A DNA stretch of 64,000 nt from Magnolia sinica (Eukaryota; Streptophyta; Magnoliopsida; Magnoliales; Magnoliaceae), in NCBI RefSeq assembly GCF_029962835.1, contig NC_080577.1, positions 27,944,501 to 28,008,500 on the forward strand. Direction: 5' to 3'. Positions 12,753-22,385 of the stretch are shown piece after piece. Positions within the stretch are counted from its first letter, which is position 1, and each line of letters starts with the position of its first letter. The position numbers and the translations under genes are program-made. The notes under the pieces were generated by a model, which made no database searches, was not told where the DNA came from, and saw nothing but the letters and a program-made list of their open reading frames with translations.

Positions 12753-12911
12753 AGTTTTAACCCTAACTGAACACAATGACTACACAACTCGAGCTAGACT
12801 AATGTTGGCTCAGTAGGGTTCGGGTCAAACTGAACCAAAGTTGCAGCCCTATTTCCTAGAAGATATGACAAACAATACTATAGATTGGATAGAAGATTAT
12901 TACGAAATCAA

Positions 12912-13240
12912 GCAATGTATCCTTTGAGGCTTGTTGAATTTCATGTTTGCCTCGCTTAATTTCCCTTGAGGCTCGTTGAATTTCATATTAGCCTTGCTGA
13001 ATTTCATGTTTGCCTTGCTCAATTTCTCTTGAGGCTCGTTGAATTTCATATTTGTCTTGCTCAATTTCCTTTGAGGCTCGTCGAATTTCCTGTTAGGCTC
13101 GTTGAATATCATGTTAAGATCGTTGAATTTCATGTTAGGCTCGTTGAATTTCATGTTAGGCATGTTCGGCTCGTTGAATTTTATGTTAGGCTCACTTAAT
13201 TTCATGTTAGCTCGTTTAATTTCACATTAGGCTCGCTCAA
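12912..13240. repeat. 21-bp minisatellite array D
   Basis: About 15 copies of the GGCTCGTTGAATTTCATGTTA-type variant, the same variant that opens array A. It is separated from array C by a 150-bp unique spacer (12,753-12,911). On the minus strand the array is an open run of 7-residue repeats such as MKFNEPN. Confidence 0.9.
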
Positions 13241-13250
13241 TTATCCATAA

Positions 13251-13558
13251 TTGTATGTACTTTTCGCTACAGAATTAGTAGCTATGGTTTATGTCTGTAG
13301 CCATAGAATAAATAGCTACAAATCTAATGAAGCACTAGCTATGCTAGCAATGGCTACTGTTATAATCCGTAGCCATAGGTATTTAGCTACAGCCTTTTTA
13401 ACCTTTTTTCTAGTATTGGATGGTGCCACCGTGGACAAGACAGAGCTCCACGGTAGCACCGATGCATGCATGCAATGGCTACTGTTATAATCCGTAGCTA
13501 TAGGTATTTAGTTATGGCCTCTGGCCTTTTTTCTGGTATTGGACGGTTCCACCGTGAT
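13251..13558. repeat. CACTA-end-like sequence, 125-bp tandem duplication (left part)
   Basis: The block contains mutually complementary short motifs (gtagctatgg / ccatag and tagctac) and two copies, 125 bp apart, of a segment that begins tggctactgttataatccg (13,351 and 13,476) and ends ttttttctagtattg or ttttttctggtattg. Those ends resemble the reverse complement of the CACTA terminus (CACTA-N-CAGAAAA-like). The second copy is cut at 13,558 by two hAT insertions and resumes at 16,598. CACTA assignment rests on terminal motif and subterminal repeats only; no matching left end was found. Confidence 0.5.
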
Positions 13559-14489
13559 TAGAGGTGGGCATATTGGACCCGATCCGATGGATCCGACCTG
13601 ACTCGACACGTTCCGAGTAGAACCGACAGCCAAAATCGGGTCTGATCGAGTCTATCCGTCCAGATCCGATCGTTTTTCGGGTCAGGGTCGGATAATGGTG
13701 TATTTGGACAGATTCGATCCGATAACCCGAACCGAAATGACCTAACCCGACCCGACCCAACCCGGAGCGGGTAGTCAGGTAGTATAAATACATTTTTTTA
13801 TACCCCTAAATCTCTTACCCTATTTCTCATCTTCTTCTTCTTCAACGCTCTCTTCTTCCTCTCCACTGCTTAACGCCATTTCTAACATATTTCTTTTCTT
13901 TCTTTCATCATGGTGGGGCCCACAGAGCACTGTCCAGCAGCCGGTCCCCTCTAGTAGTGTCAGTATCCAATCCCTCTCCAAATCAAAGCTATTCGTCGCT
14001 CGGATGTGCCACATGCCATGCACGGTTTCAATCCTCCACGAATAAGAAGGTGTCTCAGACGTGTGGGGTCACATGGGTCTTAGCACCTTTTCTACATATA
14101 TGATACTCGGCTACGTATGGCACTTGATATGCGTGGACTTGGAATTATTTACTCGATTTATATTAACTAAAAAATTTGAGTAGACCATGCACCGTACTGC
14201 CTCCATGAGAAAACCCGAGATCAGATTAGTTGGACAATCCTATCATTTGATCTGTAAAAACTTGTTTGTGGAAATAAGACCATTAGATTTTATAACCGTC
14301 CCACAATTGTCTCCACCATTCCTCATAAGATAATCAAATAAGCTTAATCTCTGGTTCATAATAAATCTTCCCTATATACAATAATTTGGTAGGTTTAATT
14401 GGACTACTCATATGACACATCTGCAATTTCTAAGTGCCTGTGTATGATCCATCACACTCTACCAGAGTATTAAATTTTCTCGTAACTGC

Positions 14490-15027
14490 AATTCAGGCGA
14501 AATCAGATTGCATACTGAGTAACCTTATCGTACTCAGTAAACTTAGTTGGGCCCACCGTGAATGTATGTGTTTAATCCACGCCGTCCATATGATTTTTCA
14601 GCTCATTTAAGGGGATGAACCCAAAATTTAAGAATATCCAAACCTCAAATGTATCATACCATAGGAAACAGTGGTAGTAATGATTTTTCACCGTTGAAAC
14701 CTTTATGTGCCCCACAGTGATGTTTACTTGCCATCCAACCTATTCATAAGATCTTATAGACATGGATGAAAGGAAAACACAAATATAAGCTTGATAAAAA
14801 ACTTCTGTGGCCCACAAGAATATTTTCAACGGTGGACGCTCAGTTCACACTGTTTCCTGTATTGTGGTCAATCCAAGCTTCGGATATAATTCATATTTTG
14901 TCTCTAGCACTAAAATTATCAGGTAAAACAGATGGACGGAGTGGATTAAATATATAAATCATGGTGAACCTTGAAGAGTTTACTCAGTATGCTGAGCCTA
15001 CTGAGTTACTCAGTTCCGTATCCAATT
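14490..15027. mobile_element. GGCCCACC-family MITE (ACTCAGT subfamily) nested in the hAT element
   Basis: The left end runs 'gattgcatactgagtaacc', 'gtactcagtaaactt', then gttgggcccaccgtgaatg. The right end inverted gives the same order, through 'aactgagtaactcag' and 'atactgagtaaactc'. The body has the ordinary family phrases in full order, including two 'gtttcctgt' motifs facing opposite ways. A clean target duplication was not found. Confidence 0.65.
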
Positions 15028-15029
15028 CA

Positions 15030-15435
15030 AGTTCTATAACAGTTTCGAACAAAACAATGGGTTGGAAAGCGGTTTTAAGTACAAACATGGGCGCTCGAGC
15101 TCTGAGTTATACCAACGGTTCAAAGGATATTAAAGTTACATGGGCCCCACAGTGATGTATTTATTATATCTACACCGTTCATATATTTTTAAAGATCATC
15201 GTAGAGTATGATCTAAAAAATTATTAATATCCAAAGATCATCTGGACCACACCACAAGTAGCAGTAGCGAATGATTTTCACCATTAAATATTTCGTGTGG
15301 TCCACTTGATAGTTAGATCTGTCTTATTTTTCATCGTAAGCCATATGACGAGCTCGCCAAATGGATGGACGGTTTAGATATAACACATACCTCATGATAA
15401 GACTCACGTAACTTGCTAAGGTCGTTACAGCAAGT
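15030..15435. mobile_element. GGCCCACC-family MITE copy nested in the hAT element
   Basis: Contains 'caacggttcaaaggatatta' followed by acatgggccccacagtgatg, the same lead-in as the element at 17,563-18,166 (caaaggagatcaaagttac). The right end has 'gatggacggtttagat' and 'cctcatgataagactcacg'. Terminal GGAAGCGG extensions are not clear on either side, so the ends are approximate. Confidence 0.55.
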
Positions 15436-15443
15436 CCCCACTC

Positions 15444-15447
<4 letters not shown>

Positions 15448-15480
<33 letters not shown>
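15448..15480. repeat. (TA)n microsatellite
   Basis: Uninterrupted TA dinucleotides for about 33 bases, just to the right of the nested MITE. Similar TA tracts occur at 22,293-22,319 and 22,929-22,966. Confidence 0.9.
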
Positions 15481-15484
<4 letters not shown>

Positions 15485-15906
15485 AGCACGTCACTACATG
15501 GTGCAGTGCACGTCAACACTACTGATGACGCTGTTCAGAGCCATGTGGGGCCCACCTTGATGTATATGTTTTATCTAAGCCGTTCATCCATTTTAACATA
15601 TCAATTTAGGCCTTGAGCAAAGAAATAGTATATATTAAAGGTTGAAGTGGACCACATTATATAAAAAGTTAAATTAAATTCACACATATCCGAATCGTAC
15701 CCAACTCGATCCGACTCGGTTTCTCTGACCGAGTCGGACTCGATTCGGGTTAGGTGAATCATGTATCGAATTTGTTCGGGTCAGGTGACCTGAATTTGAT
15801 TCCAAATCTGATCGAGTTCGGGTCAAACCATTGCCATTTCGGATCTAATCTGGTTGAACCCAATCCGCTCCGATCTGGACCGATGCCCACCTCTAACCGT
15901 GATATC

Positions 15907-16589
15907 TAGAGCTGGACAGAATCCGACCCGATCTAAACCGAATCGAATGCCTGGATCGGTGCAGATCGAGTAGGACCACTAAGATCCGATCGTACATTGG
16001 ATCGAGTTTGGATCGTGGTCAAGTTGGACCGATCCGATCCGAAATCCGGTCTAAATTGATTCAATCTGAACCGATCTAACCCGATCCAGTCATGTCCTAT
16101 ATATAAGTTTTTTATATATATTTTTTTACTTTTTACTTTTTACTTTTTACTACCCATCTCTCTACCCGTCCCGAACCAAACGAACCCTAACCATTCTTTC
16201 TCTACTCGAAGGAGGCGCCACACCCACCCATCTCTCCTCCTTTCTCTCCCTCTCTCTCCCGATTTCCCTCCTCTCATTCTTTCTGTCCTCCTTTCTGTCC
16301 TTCTTTTTCTCCTGGTTTCTCACATCTCATTCTTTCTCTCCTTCTCTGTCTCCATCTTGATTCAGCCCAGTCTGAATCGACTAGATAGACTCAACTCGAT
16401 CCGACTTGATTCAATTTCCTAGACCGAGTCAGACTTGGTTCGGGTCAAGCCAGCAAGGATTCGGATCGGATTGAGTCAGCGTGCTTGACTTGGTCTTGGA
16501 TCGAATTGAGTTCGGGTCAGGTTCTTGAAAAATCGGATCAAGTCAAGTTGGACCCAATCTGGTCCGACTTGACTCGATGCCCACCTCTA
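15907..16589. mobile_element. Second non-autonomous hAT element, 683 bp, with 8-bp TSD
   Basis: Starts TAGAGCTGGACA and ends, inverted, TAGAGGTGGGCAT. The 8-bp duplications GTGATATC at 15,899-15,906 and 16,590-16,597 are identical. The left duplication overlaps the right duplication (ACCGTGAT) of the neighbouring hAT, so the two elements inserted a few bases apart. The subterminal parts are rich in gatccgac and gaaccga motifs like the first element. The middle is a pyrimidine-rich block with repeated tactttt (16,125-16,150) and ctctcc runs. No ORF of transposase type. Confidence 0.88.
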
Positions 16590-16597
16590 GTGATATC

Positions 16598-16690
16598 CAC
16601 GGTGCAATCGCGGACAAGACAGAGTTCCACGGTGGCATTGTGGTATCCATGGTGCCACCATGAATGCAAGCGTATTTTCGAGTATATCTC
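16598..16690. repeat. CACTA-end-like tandem duplication, right part
   Basis: Resumes the sequence interrupted at 13,558: the phrase acaagacagagttccacggt matches acaagacagagctccacggt at 13,434-13,453. The segment then ends in 'atccatggtgccacc'. It shows that the two hAT elements inserted into the second unit of the tandem duplication. Confidence 0.7.
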
Positions 16691-16799
16691 ATAAAGTAAG
16701 GGTATTTTTGTCTTCAAATAATGTGTTCGTACATAATCAATTTAGTCTCGAAAATAAAGTTTGGGAGCATTTACAAAAGCTGCTAGGTTAAAGGTGGGG

Positions 16800-17003
16800 T
16801 TTACGGTGGTAAAAAACTCATTGAAAAATTCTTACCGGCGAAAGAAGTTTTGGATCAAGCTGATGTTTCGTGGTTTCTCTTCATCCATGCCTTCGTGATC
16901 TTATGAACAGTTTGGATGACAAATAAACATTACTGTAGGCCCTAGGAAGGTTTCAACGGTGGAAATCATTATTCCACACTGTTTCCTGTGGCACGGTCCA
17001 CTT
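16800..17003. mobile_element. Older GGCCCACC-family MITE, disrupted by a younger copy
   Basis: Family body phrases in order: 'gaagttttggatcaagctga', 'cttatgaacagtttggatg', 'aggaaggtttcaacggtgg', 'ctgtttcctgtggcacggtc', then cut at 17,003 inside the 'ggtccactt' motif by the element at 17,004. Only the short 'ggtccacttatgctttg' continuation is visible after it at 17,534-17,550, before the next insertion. Confidence 0.65.
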
Positions 17004-17533
17004 GGAAACGGATTGGCTACTTCCCCGGCCAATGGCTGGTGGTCAGTGCTTTGTGGGCCCCACTATGATGTATGTGTTTCATCCATGCCGTCCATATGTT
17101 TTTCCAGATCATTTTATGGTTCGAGGCCAAAAACGAGGCATATTCCTATCTCAAATGGACCACATTACAGGAAACAGTGTTGAATGAGCGTTGACCATTA
17201 AAAAAATTATGGAGGCCCATAAAGTTTTGGATCAAGCTGATATTTGTTTTTTCCCTTCAGCTAGGCCTGTATGACCTAATCAACAGATTGGATATCAAAT
17301 AAACAGTACAATGGGCCTTAGGAGGATTTTAATGGTGGATATCCAATCACTTGTTTTCCTGTGGTGTGTTACAACTGAGATTTATTTCCTTCTCATTTTT
17401 GGAATTAGTCATTAAAATGATATGTAAAAATGTATTAACGGAATGGATGAAACACATACATCATGGTGGGGCCCACAGAGCACCGACCATCAGCCACCGG
17501 GCTGGTGGCAGGGGGAGTAGCCAATCCGTTTCC
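17004..17533. mobile_element. MULE-type MITE of the GGCCCACC family with perfect 9-bp TSD
   Basis: A complete 530-bp copy. Termini are GGAAACGGATTGGCTACT at the left and the same at the right when inverted, and the inverted similarity continues for about 100 bases into gtgggccccaccatgatg and on. Flanking duplications GGTCCACTT at 16,995-17,003 and 17,534-17,542 are identical. Nine-base duplications with long terminal inverted repeats indicate the Mutator-like superfamily. No coding capacity. This copy best defines the family ends. Confidence 0.87.
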
Positions 17534-17562
17534 GGTCCACTTATGCTTTGTCAGTTAGAATA

Positions 17563-18166
17563 GGAAGCGGATTGGCTGATGTACCACACACCAGCTATAT
17601 AGCCGGTGTTGATATGTATCGTGAGAATACTAGCGCTGACGCTCCTCCAGCTCCGAGTTGTTCGAACGGTTCAAAGGAGATCAAAGTTACATGGGACCCA
17701 CAATGATGTATTTATTATATCCACACCGTTCATCCATTTTTCGAGATCATTTTAAAGCACTAGATAAAAAATGAATTATATCCGAGTCTCAAATGGACCA
17801 CACCAAAAACAGCAACAATGATAATGATTTTCAACATTAAAAAATTCGTAGGGCTCAGCATAACCTTTATTTTCCATCCAATCTGTTAATAAAGTCACAG
17901 ATACATGGATGAAGATGAAAAAAAATTTCATATTGATCTGAAACTTCTATGACCCCAAAAAGGGTTTCAATGGTAGACGTTAAATCCCCCACTGCTTTTT
18001 GTAGTGTGGTCCAATTGATCTTTAAATCTGTCTTATTTTTCGGCTCAAGCCTTAATAAGAGCTCGCCAAATGGATGGACCGTTGGGATATAATACATACC
18101 TCATGATGGAACCCACAGAACTTGCTGATGTCAATACACTTGTGGTACACCAGCCAATCCGCTTCC
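17563..18166. mobile_element. MULE-type MITE, second complete copy, 9-bp TSD (8 of 9)
   Basis: Starts GGAAGCGGATTGGCTG and ends, inverted, GGAAGCGGATTGGCTGG. Flanks are GTTAGAATA (17,554-17,562) and GTTAGAATC (18,167-18,175), eight of nine identical. It carries an internal lead-in ('gaacggttcaaaggagatc') absent from the 17,004 copy, so it belongs to a different subfamily. It lies 20 bp after the previous element's duplication. Confidence 0.83.
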
Positions 18167-18175
18167 GTTAGAATC

Positions 18176-20056
18176 ACCCGCAGAAGGTACTTTTGGAGAG
18201 TGGCGGGCAATCAAAGGTGGGACGCACGATGATGGTCATCAATCAGGGCCAAACGCTTTTTTAACATTTTATCAACCAACGTGTGGCCCAAAAATTAGTC
18301 CAGTCCATGTCCCCCAAGATGTGTGGCTTGGATCTCTTGCACATGTTTGCCACTTGTACCATGGCTTTCTCTTAAAAGGCAAAAATTCAAATTTCTCCCA
18401 TGATTTCCGAGTGTCAACCAAACACTTTCTAGACCTTCGGCCCAATAATGTCAGTCTCAATCACATAAAATTTAATTGTTTTGAAAAAGATATATCCTTT
18501 CTTAGGTTTCCGTATAAAAACATGCATAACACCATTGAATAAAATTCTTCACTAACCAAACCCATAGATTAGTATTTTGTGTTTTGGTGCTTTTGTCATT
18601 TATTCTCCGATAGCTACCCCCATTAAATATATATATGCCTATATTCCAATTCAATTCAATAGTGCATCCAAACGTGCTATATGTTCTAAATAAAATCCAA
18701 AAAATTCTTCACGTCTCTCTTGTTAGATTGTCTTTGGTGATGCATGCATATAGTGTCTAGATGGTGCCAATTGCATTTATTATTCGGCTCTCTTATGACC
18801 TATTTTAACAAATGAATTCACCGAATCTAAATTCTGAAAAGATAAATGAATAAACAGACCCCAAATGGGGTCCATGGGTTGGTGATCTAGACCATTGATA
18901 TGATGGCCCCACACGGGATATGAGCCCCTAATTTTTCTTTTTCCAGAATGGTTGATTCTCTCCATCTGATCTACAATTGTTGTTTCCTTCCTATCTTGAT
19001 ACATTTTATTTTTTGTAAACATTAATTTATATGCATGGCACCATTATAATGGTTATAATATCTAATGTAGAGCGGGTCGCGTACAATTTCATGGCCAAGA
19101 TGGACCAGAAAAGGTCCGATCGGAGACGGAAGTGATCCGGACCATCAGAACCTTAAAATAGGCGTATCTCGCAAACTGAAATGAGTTATCCAATGTGCCA
19201 TATATGATTGTGCGGTAAGAGATGCTACTTTAGCCACCCAACACCGCTACGCCAGGTTCCCCATGTTGAATTTGCTTCTAACAGATCGATAGTCAAATTT
19301 CCTTTTTAATTTCATTTTTACTATTTATGGTAAGTTTTAATTTGATTGTAACTCTTCATCCATTGGGCTTTGAGTTCTGTCCAACATGAAAAGTTCTTAG
19401 AAATATTAGGAGAATAGCATGATTGAGCCAAATAGGACACTATTTTTGGCTGAAAACCATGATGTCTAGTAGAAATCATGACCGTCTATAAATAGTAAAT
19501 CATGATTTTTAAGAGTTTTAGTTATAGTATGCTTTCGAATCTTCTTCTTAGGGTTTATGTTACTATTTAAGAGGTTATAAGCTCAATTTTTTTTTTTTAA
19601 GGATCAATCAATTTATTATGAATTTCTAGAATTATATCTATTTTTTTTTTTCATCATGGATTCGAGGCATCTTTGTGAGGTGTCCATGGTAGTTCCGTGG
19701 ATTTGGAATAGTTACCCCCCGAGGAATACGGTGCTTGACCTCATCACGTCCATCCCTGCATCAATATCTAAACGCAAGGCATTACCAATTTTACTAATTC
19801 ATTACTGATTTGTTGAGATCAACGGTGTGGATGCCTAAACCATGGTCCCTAAGCTAACAAACTAGCACATCTGGACACTATCCATGCTCTCATTCATCAC
19901 AACCCTACAATTCCAGTGAAAAACATTCATCCGATTCATTCACAGCATCTAGTTTAAATTTGATCATATGGTCTTCAATGGCCCACTAATGTATTCTCTT
20001 TCCACTCAAAAGATAAGAAAAAAGGGGACCCACCCATGTGATTAAGATGTTACAAT
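18176..20056. other. Intergenic, possible old LTR remnant, no gene
   Basis: No supported coding region. The part at about 19,060-19,750 has features often seen in Ty3/gypsy LTRs, such as 'taagttttaatttgattgtaactcttcatcc' type phrasing and 'gtccaacatgaaaagttc', but I could not define TG/CA ends or a target duplication. The segment 18,700-19,020 contains only short chance frames. Confidence 0.35.
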
Positions 20057-22020
20057 CTACAAAAGCTTAGGAGGGTATTTCATTGCATTTTTAATGATTT
20101 TCTTTGAAGCAGCATCTCCAAGATCAATGCCACATATATCAGCCAACCTTATGAGGTATAACAAGACATCAGATAGCTCTTCTCCTAGATGCTCTTTATC
20201 AGATTCCTCCCAATTTGGCAAGCCCTTGGCTACCTCTCCCTTCCACTGGAATATCTCTGACAGCTCCCCAACTTCACCTACCTAATCATCCAAAAGAACA
20301 AATACAATTTAAAAATAAAAAAGATAATTATAATAACAGGGTTTTGCTGACATCCTTACCTTCACTATGTATGTCATCAACTTCGGCATAAGCTTTTAAA
20401 TGACACATGAGATGACCTATTGTTAATTTGAACTGTTGGATCATTCATAACTAAGAATAACCCATTGCGCGAAAGTCATGATAACCAGATGATTCTAAAC
20501 ATCCAATTGATGGTATGAAAAATGGACAGTCAAGATTGAGCGGAGCAACAAAATAGGTCCAATAACTTGAAACATCTATTTGATAAATGTCACCTTGTAT
20601 TGTTTATCATTATAAAACCTTATATTGTTTATCATTATAAAGTAGTATTTTGGTTTGATGATTCTAACCTCGTGACATAAATAAATTGCCCTCATTCAAA
20701 GGGTTATAATCGTCCAATCGATACGATTCTTGCATCATCGCTTGCTCCCAACCGTATTATTGAACAAACTATCCCAACTAATGATTGAGCATTCCACGGG
20801 GCATTTAAAAGCTTTGTGGATATTAGTAACATCCCAATAAAGGTGGGGACTTTAATAAAACCTATAATAATAATAATAAACCAAATTCAACTCGGGGTTT
20901 TCTACGTATTAATTGTTCACAACAACCATGCTAACAATTAATACAGGATATGGATCTTATCTCCCAGGTTGATGCTTGTATCAGATTATAAATCTGTATA
21001 CATCTATTAATTAGTTTTGATTAGACTTTAGGATTTATATTTAGTGATTGTACAACTAATTTAAATTAGGAACTTACATATAATACTTTGTATCTTTTAT
21101 ATATATATTTATATAAGAGGATCACCATTCTTCCTTCAATATTGAAAATTAATCTAGAGAAGTTTCTCTACCTTACATGATCTGTAAGGATTTACAATCT
21201 AATAGCTTGTATACACGAATTGGGTGATACTGGTGTGTATGGATGCATACCAGCTTCAAACTACAAATCATGCCCAAGCACACCCAATAAGGGCTACAAA
21301 TACTATTGACAGGTCTTCAACGCCCACACGCAGGCACAAGTGCATGAATCCCATCTGGTTGGGCACAATGATTATATCTTCCACTTGTAAAACTTACTCC
21401 TTTCAATTCCTTCTGTGGCCCACCATATACAAAATAAAGCGATGGTTAAATCAAAATTTTGAATGTTATAGGCTGCTAAAGGAGGGAAAGGGACTGATTT
21501 TTAGGCCAGAATATTTAAAGTGTAACCACCTGAAAAGCTAAAAAACTATGATCTGGCCTGCATGTGCTGCGACGGGAACGTGTGTCGGATGGGCAAGACT
21601 CCCACACGTGTCTCAGTTTAGGAAACATAGAAATAAAACCAATGTTAAGCAAGATACAAGAGAGAGAGGTTGGATCGTCCACAAAGCTTTGCAGGTTAAT
21701 CATAACTTACAACCCCAAGTGTGGGGCCCACTGTGATGTGTGCATGGCATCCAATCCACACATCATGTGTGCCCACCCGAAAATGAGAGAGGGGATTAGT
21801 GGATTAGTGGCAGTGCTTACAGCTAAGTCATGATATTTATGTGTGTGATGAAAATTACCATGGCAAGAAGTAGATTCCTTGGGCTATGGTGCTCTTCCCA
21901 GTCTCTTGCCTTGGCAAATTCCTCTAGCTTTCTTGAGAGGTCCTTGAGACTTGCATCCATCACAATCTCTCCTCTTTTCTCTTCTTCTTCTTCTTCTCCT
22001 TCTCTTTCTCCTCCTGTCAT
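20057..22020 (-). CDS. DCTPP1: dCTP pyrophosphatase 1-like (MazG family), two exons
   Basis: Hydrolyses (d)CTP, including modified dCTP, to the monophosphate plus pyrophosphate, cleaning the nucleotide pool (family knowledge). Exon 1 is 22,020-21,859, exon 2 is 20,281-20,057 with stop TAG, intron 1577 bp with GT donor (GTAATT) and AG acceptor (GATTAG), phase 0. The spliced product is 128 aa. The MazG-type metal-binding motif is complete: ExxE at E57-E60 in GEVGELSEIFQW, and ExxD at E89-D92 in HLGEELSDVLLYL. Residues 28-54 hold the typical KLEEFAKARDWEEHHSPRN lead helix. The N-terminal ~20 residues are acidic low-complexity (a run of six Glu), encoded by a (CTT)n tract on the plus strand. The first ATG is used; an internal Met at residue 21 is an alternative. 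The intron has taken in a likely copia-LTR remnant. All key residues are present, so I regard the gene as functional. Confidence 0.9.
20980..21185 (+). mobile_element. Copia LTR-like remnant in the DCTPP1 intron
   Basis: The run 'gattagactttaggattta', 'gtgattgtacaactaattt', a TATA-like ttttatatatatat tract and then 'aagaggatcaccattcttcc', 'ttcaatattgaaaattaatc' and a terminal ctctaccttaca resembles the 3' half of plant Ty1/copia LTRs. It would end in CA at about 21,177. I found neither a TG start nor a target duplication, so this is a fragment or a misjudged sequence. Confidence 0.4.
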
Positions 22021-22067
22021 GCCTGTCTTGCTTAGTCTACTAAAACTAGAGGATGGAACTCTACTAG

Positions 22068-22074
22068 CTTTATA
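22068..22074 (-). promoter_or_regulatory. TATA box of the DCTPP1-like gene
   Basis: TATAAAG on the minus strand, within CCCCTATAAAGCTAG, about 50 bases upstream of the chosen start codon. Spacing fits a short 5' leader of roughly 20 bases. Position and motif only; no expression evidence. Confidence 0.6.
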
Positions 22075-22292
22075 GGGGAGATTTTTAATTTTCCTTAGGA
22101 ATATATGTATTTTAAATCAATAATAAAATGAAAATAGAAAAAAGGGTAGAAGTGGGCCATAAACCCATGCTTCATGCACGAGATTCCACCACCCACCATG
22201 CAAACTGGCCAACTTACATTATCTCAAAATAAGAAAAGGAATATATATTTCTTTACACCTTGTACAGAACTTTGATTGTAATGAACAGTACC

Positions 22293-22319
22293 TATATATA
22301 TATATATATATATATATAT
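22293..22319. repeat. (TA)n microsatellite upstream of DCTPP1
   Basis: About 27 bases of pure TA dinucleotide, some 270 bases upstream of the DCTPP1-like start codon. Confidence 0.9.
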
Positions 22320-22385
22320 GAAGTTATTACTGAATTAATGATTTTTGTTTTCTTTTACTATTATTTTCCTTTAAAAAAAATATTT

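Larger units (their letters stand above)
13559..15895. mobile_element. Non-autonomous hAT element, 2.3 kb, with 8-bp TSD
   Basis: Termini are TAGAGGTGGGCAT at the left and, inverted, the same 13 bases at the right. Flanking 8-bp target duplications are identical: ACCGTGAT at 13,551-13,558 and at 15,896-15,903. Eight-base duplications and a TAGNGGTG-type terminus are hAT hallmarks. The subterminal regions (13,575-13,770 and 15,690-15,890) are dense in gatccgac, gggtc and cgaacc motifs. No transposase is encoded. The interior hosts at least three GGCCCACC-family MITE copies and a TA microsatellite, so it grew by later insertions. Confidence 0.88.
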
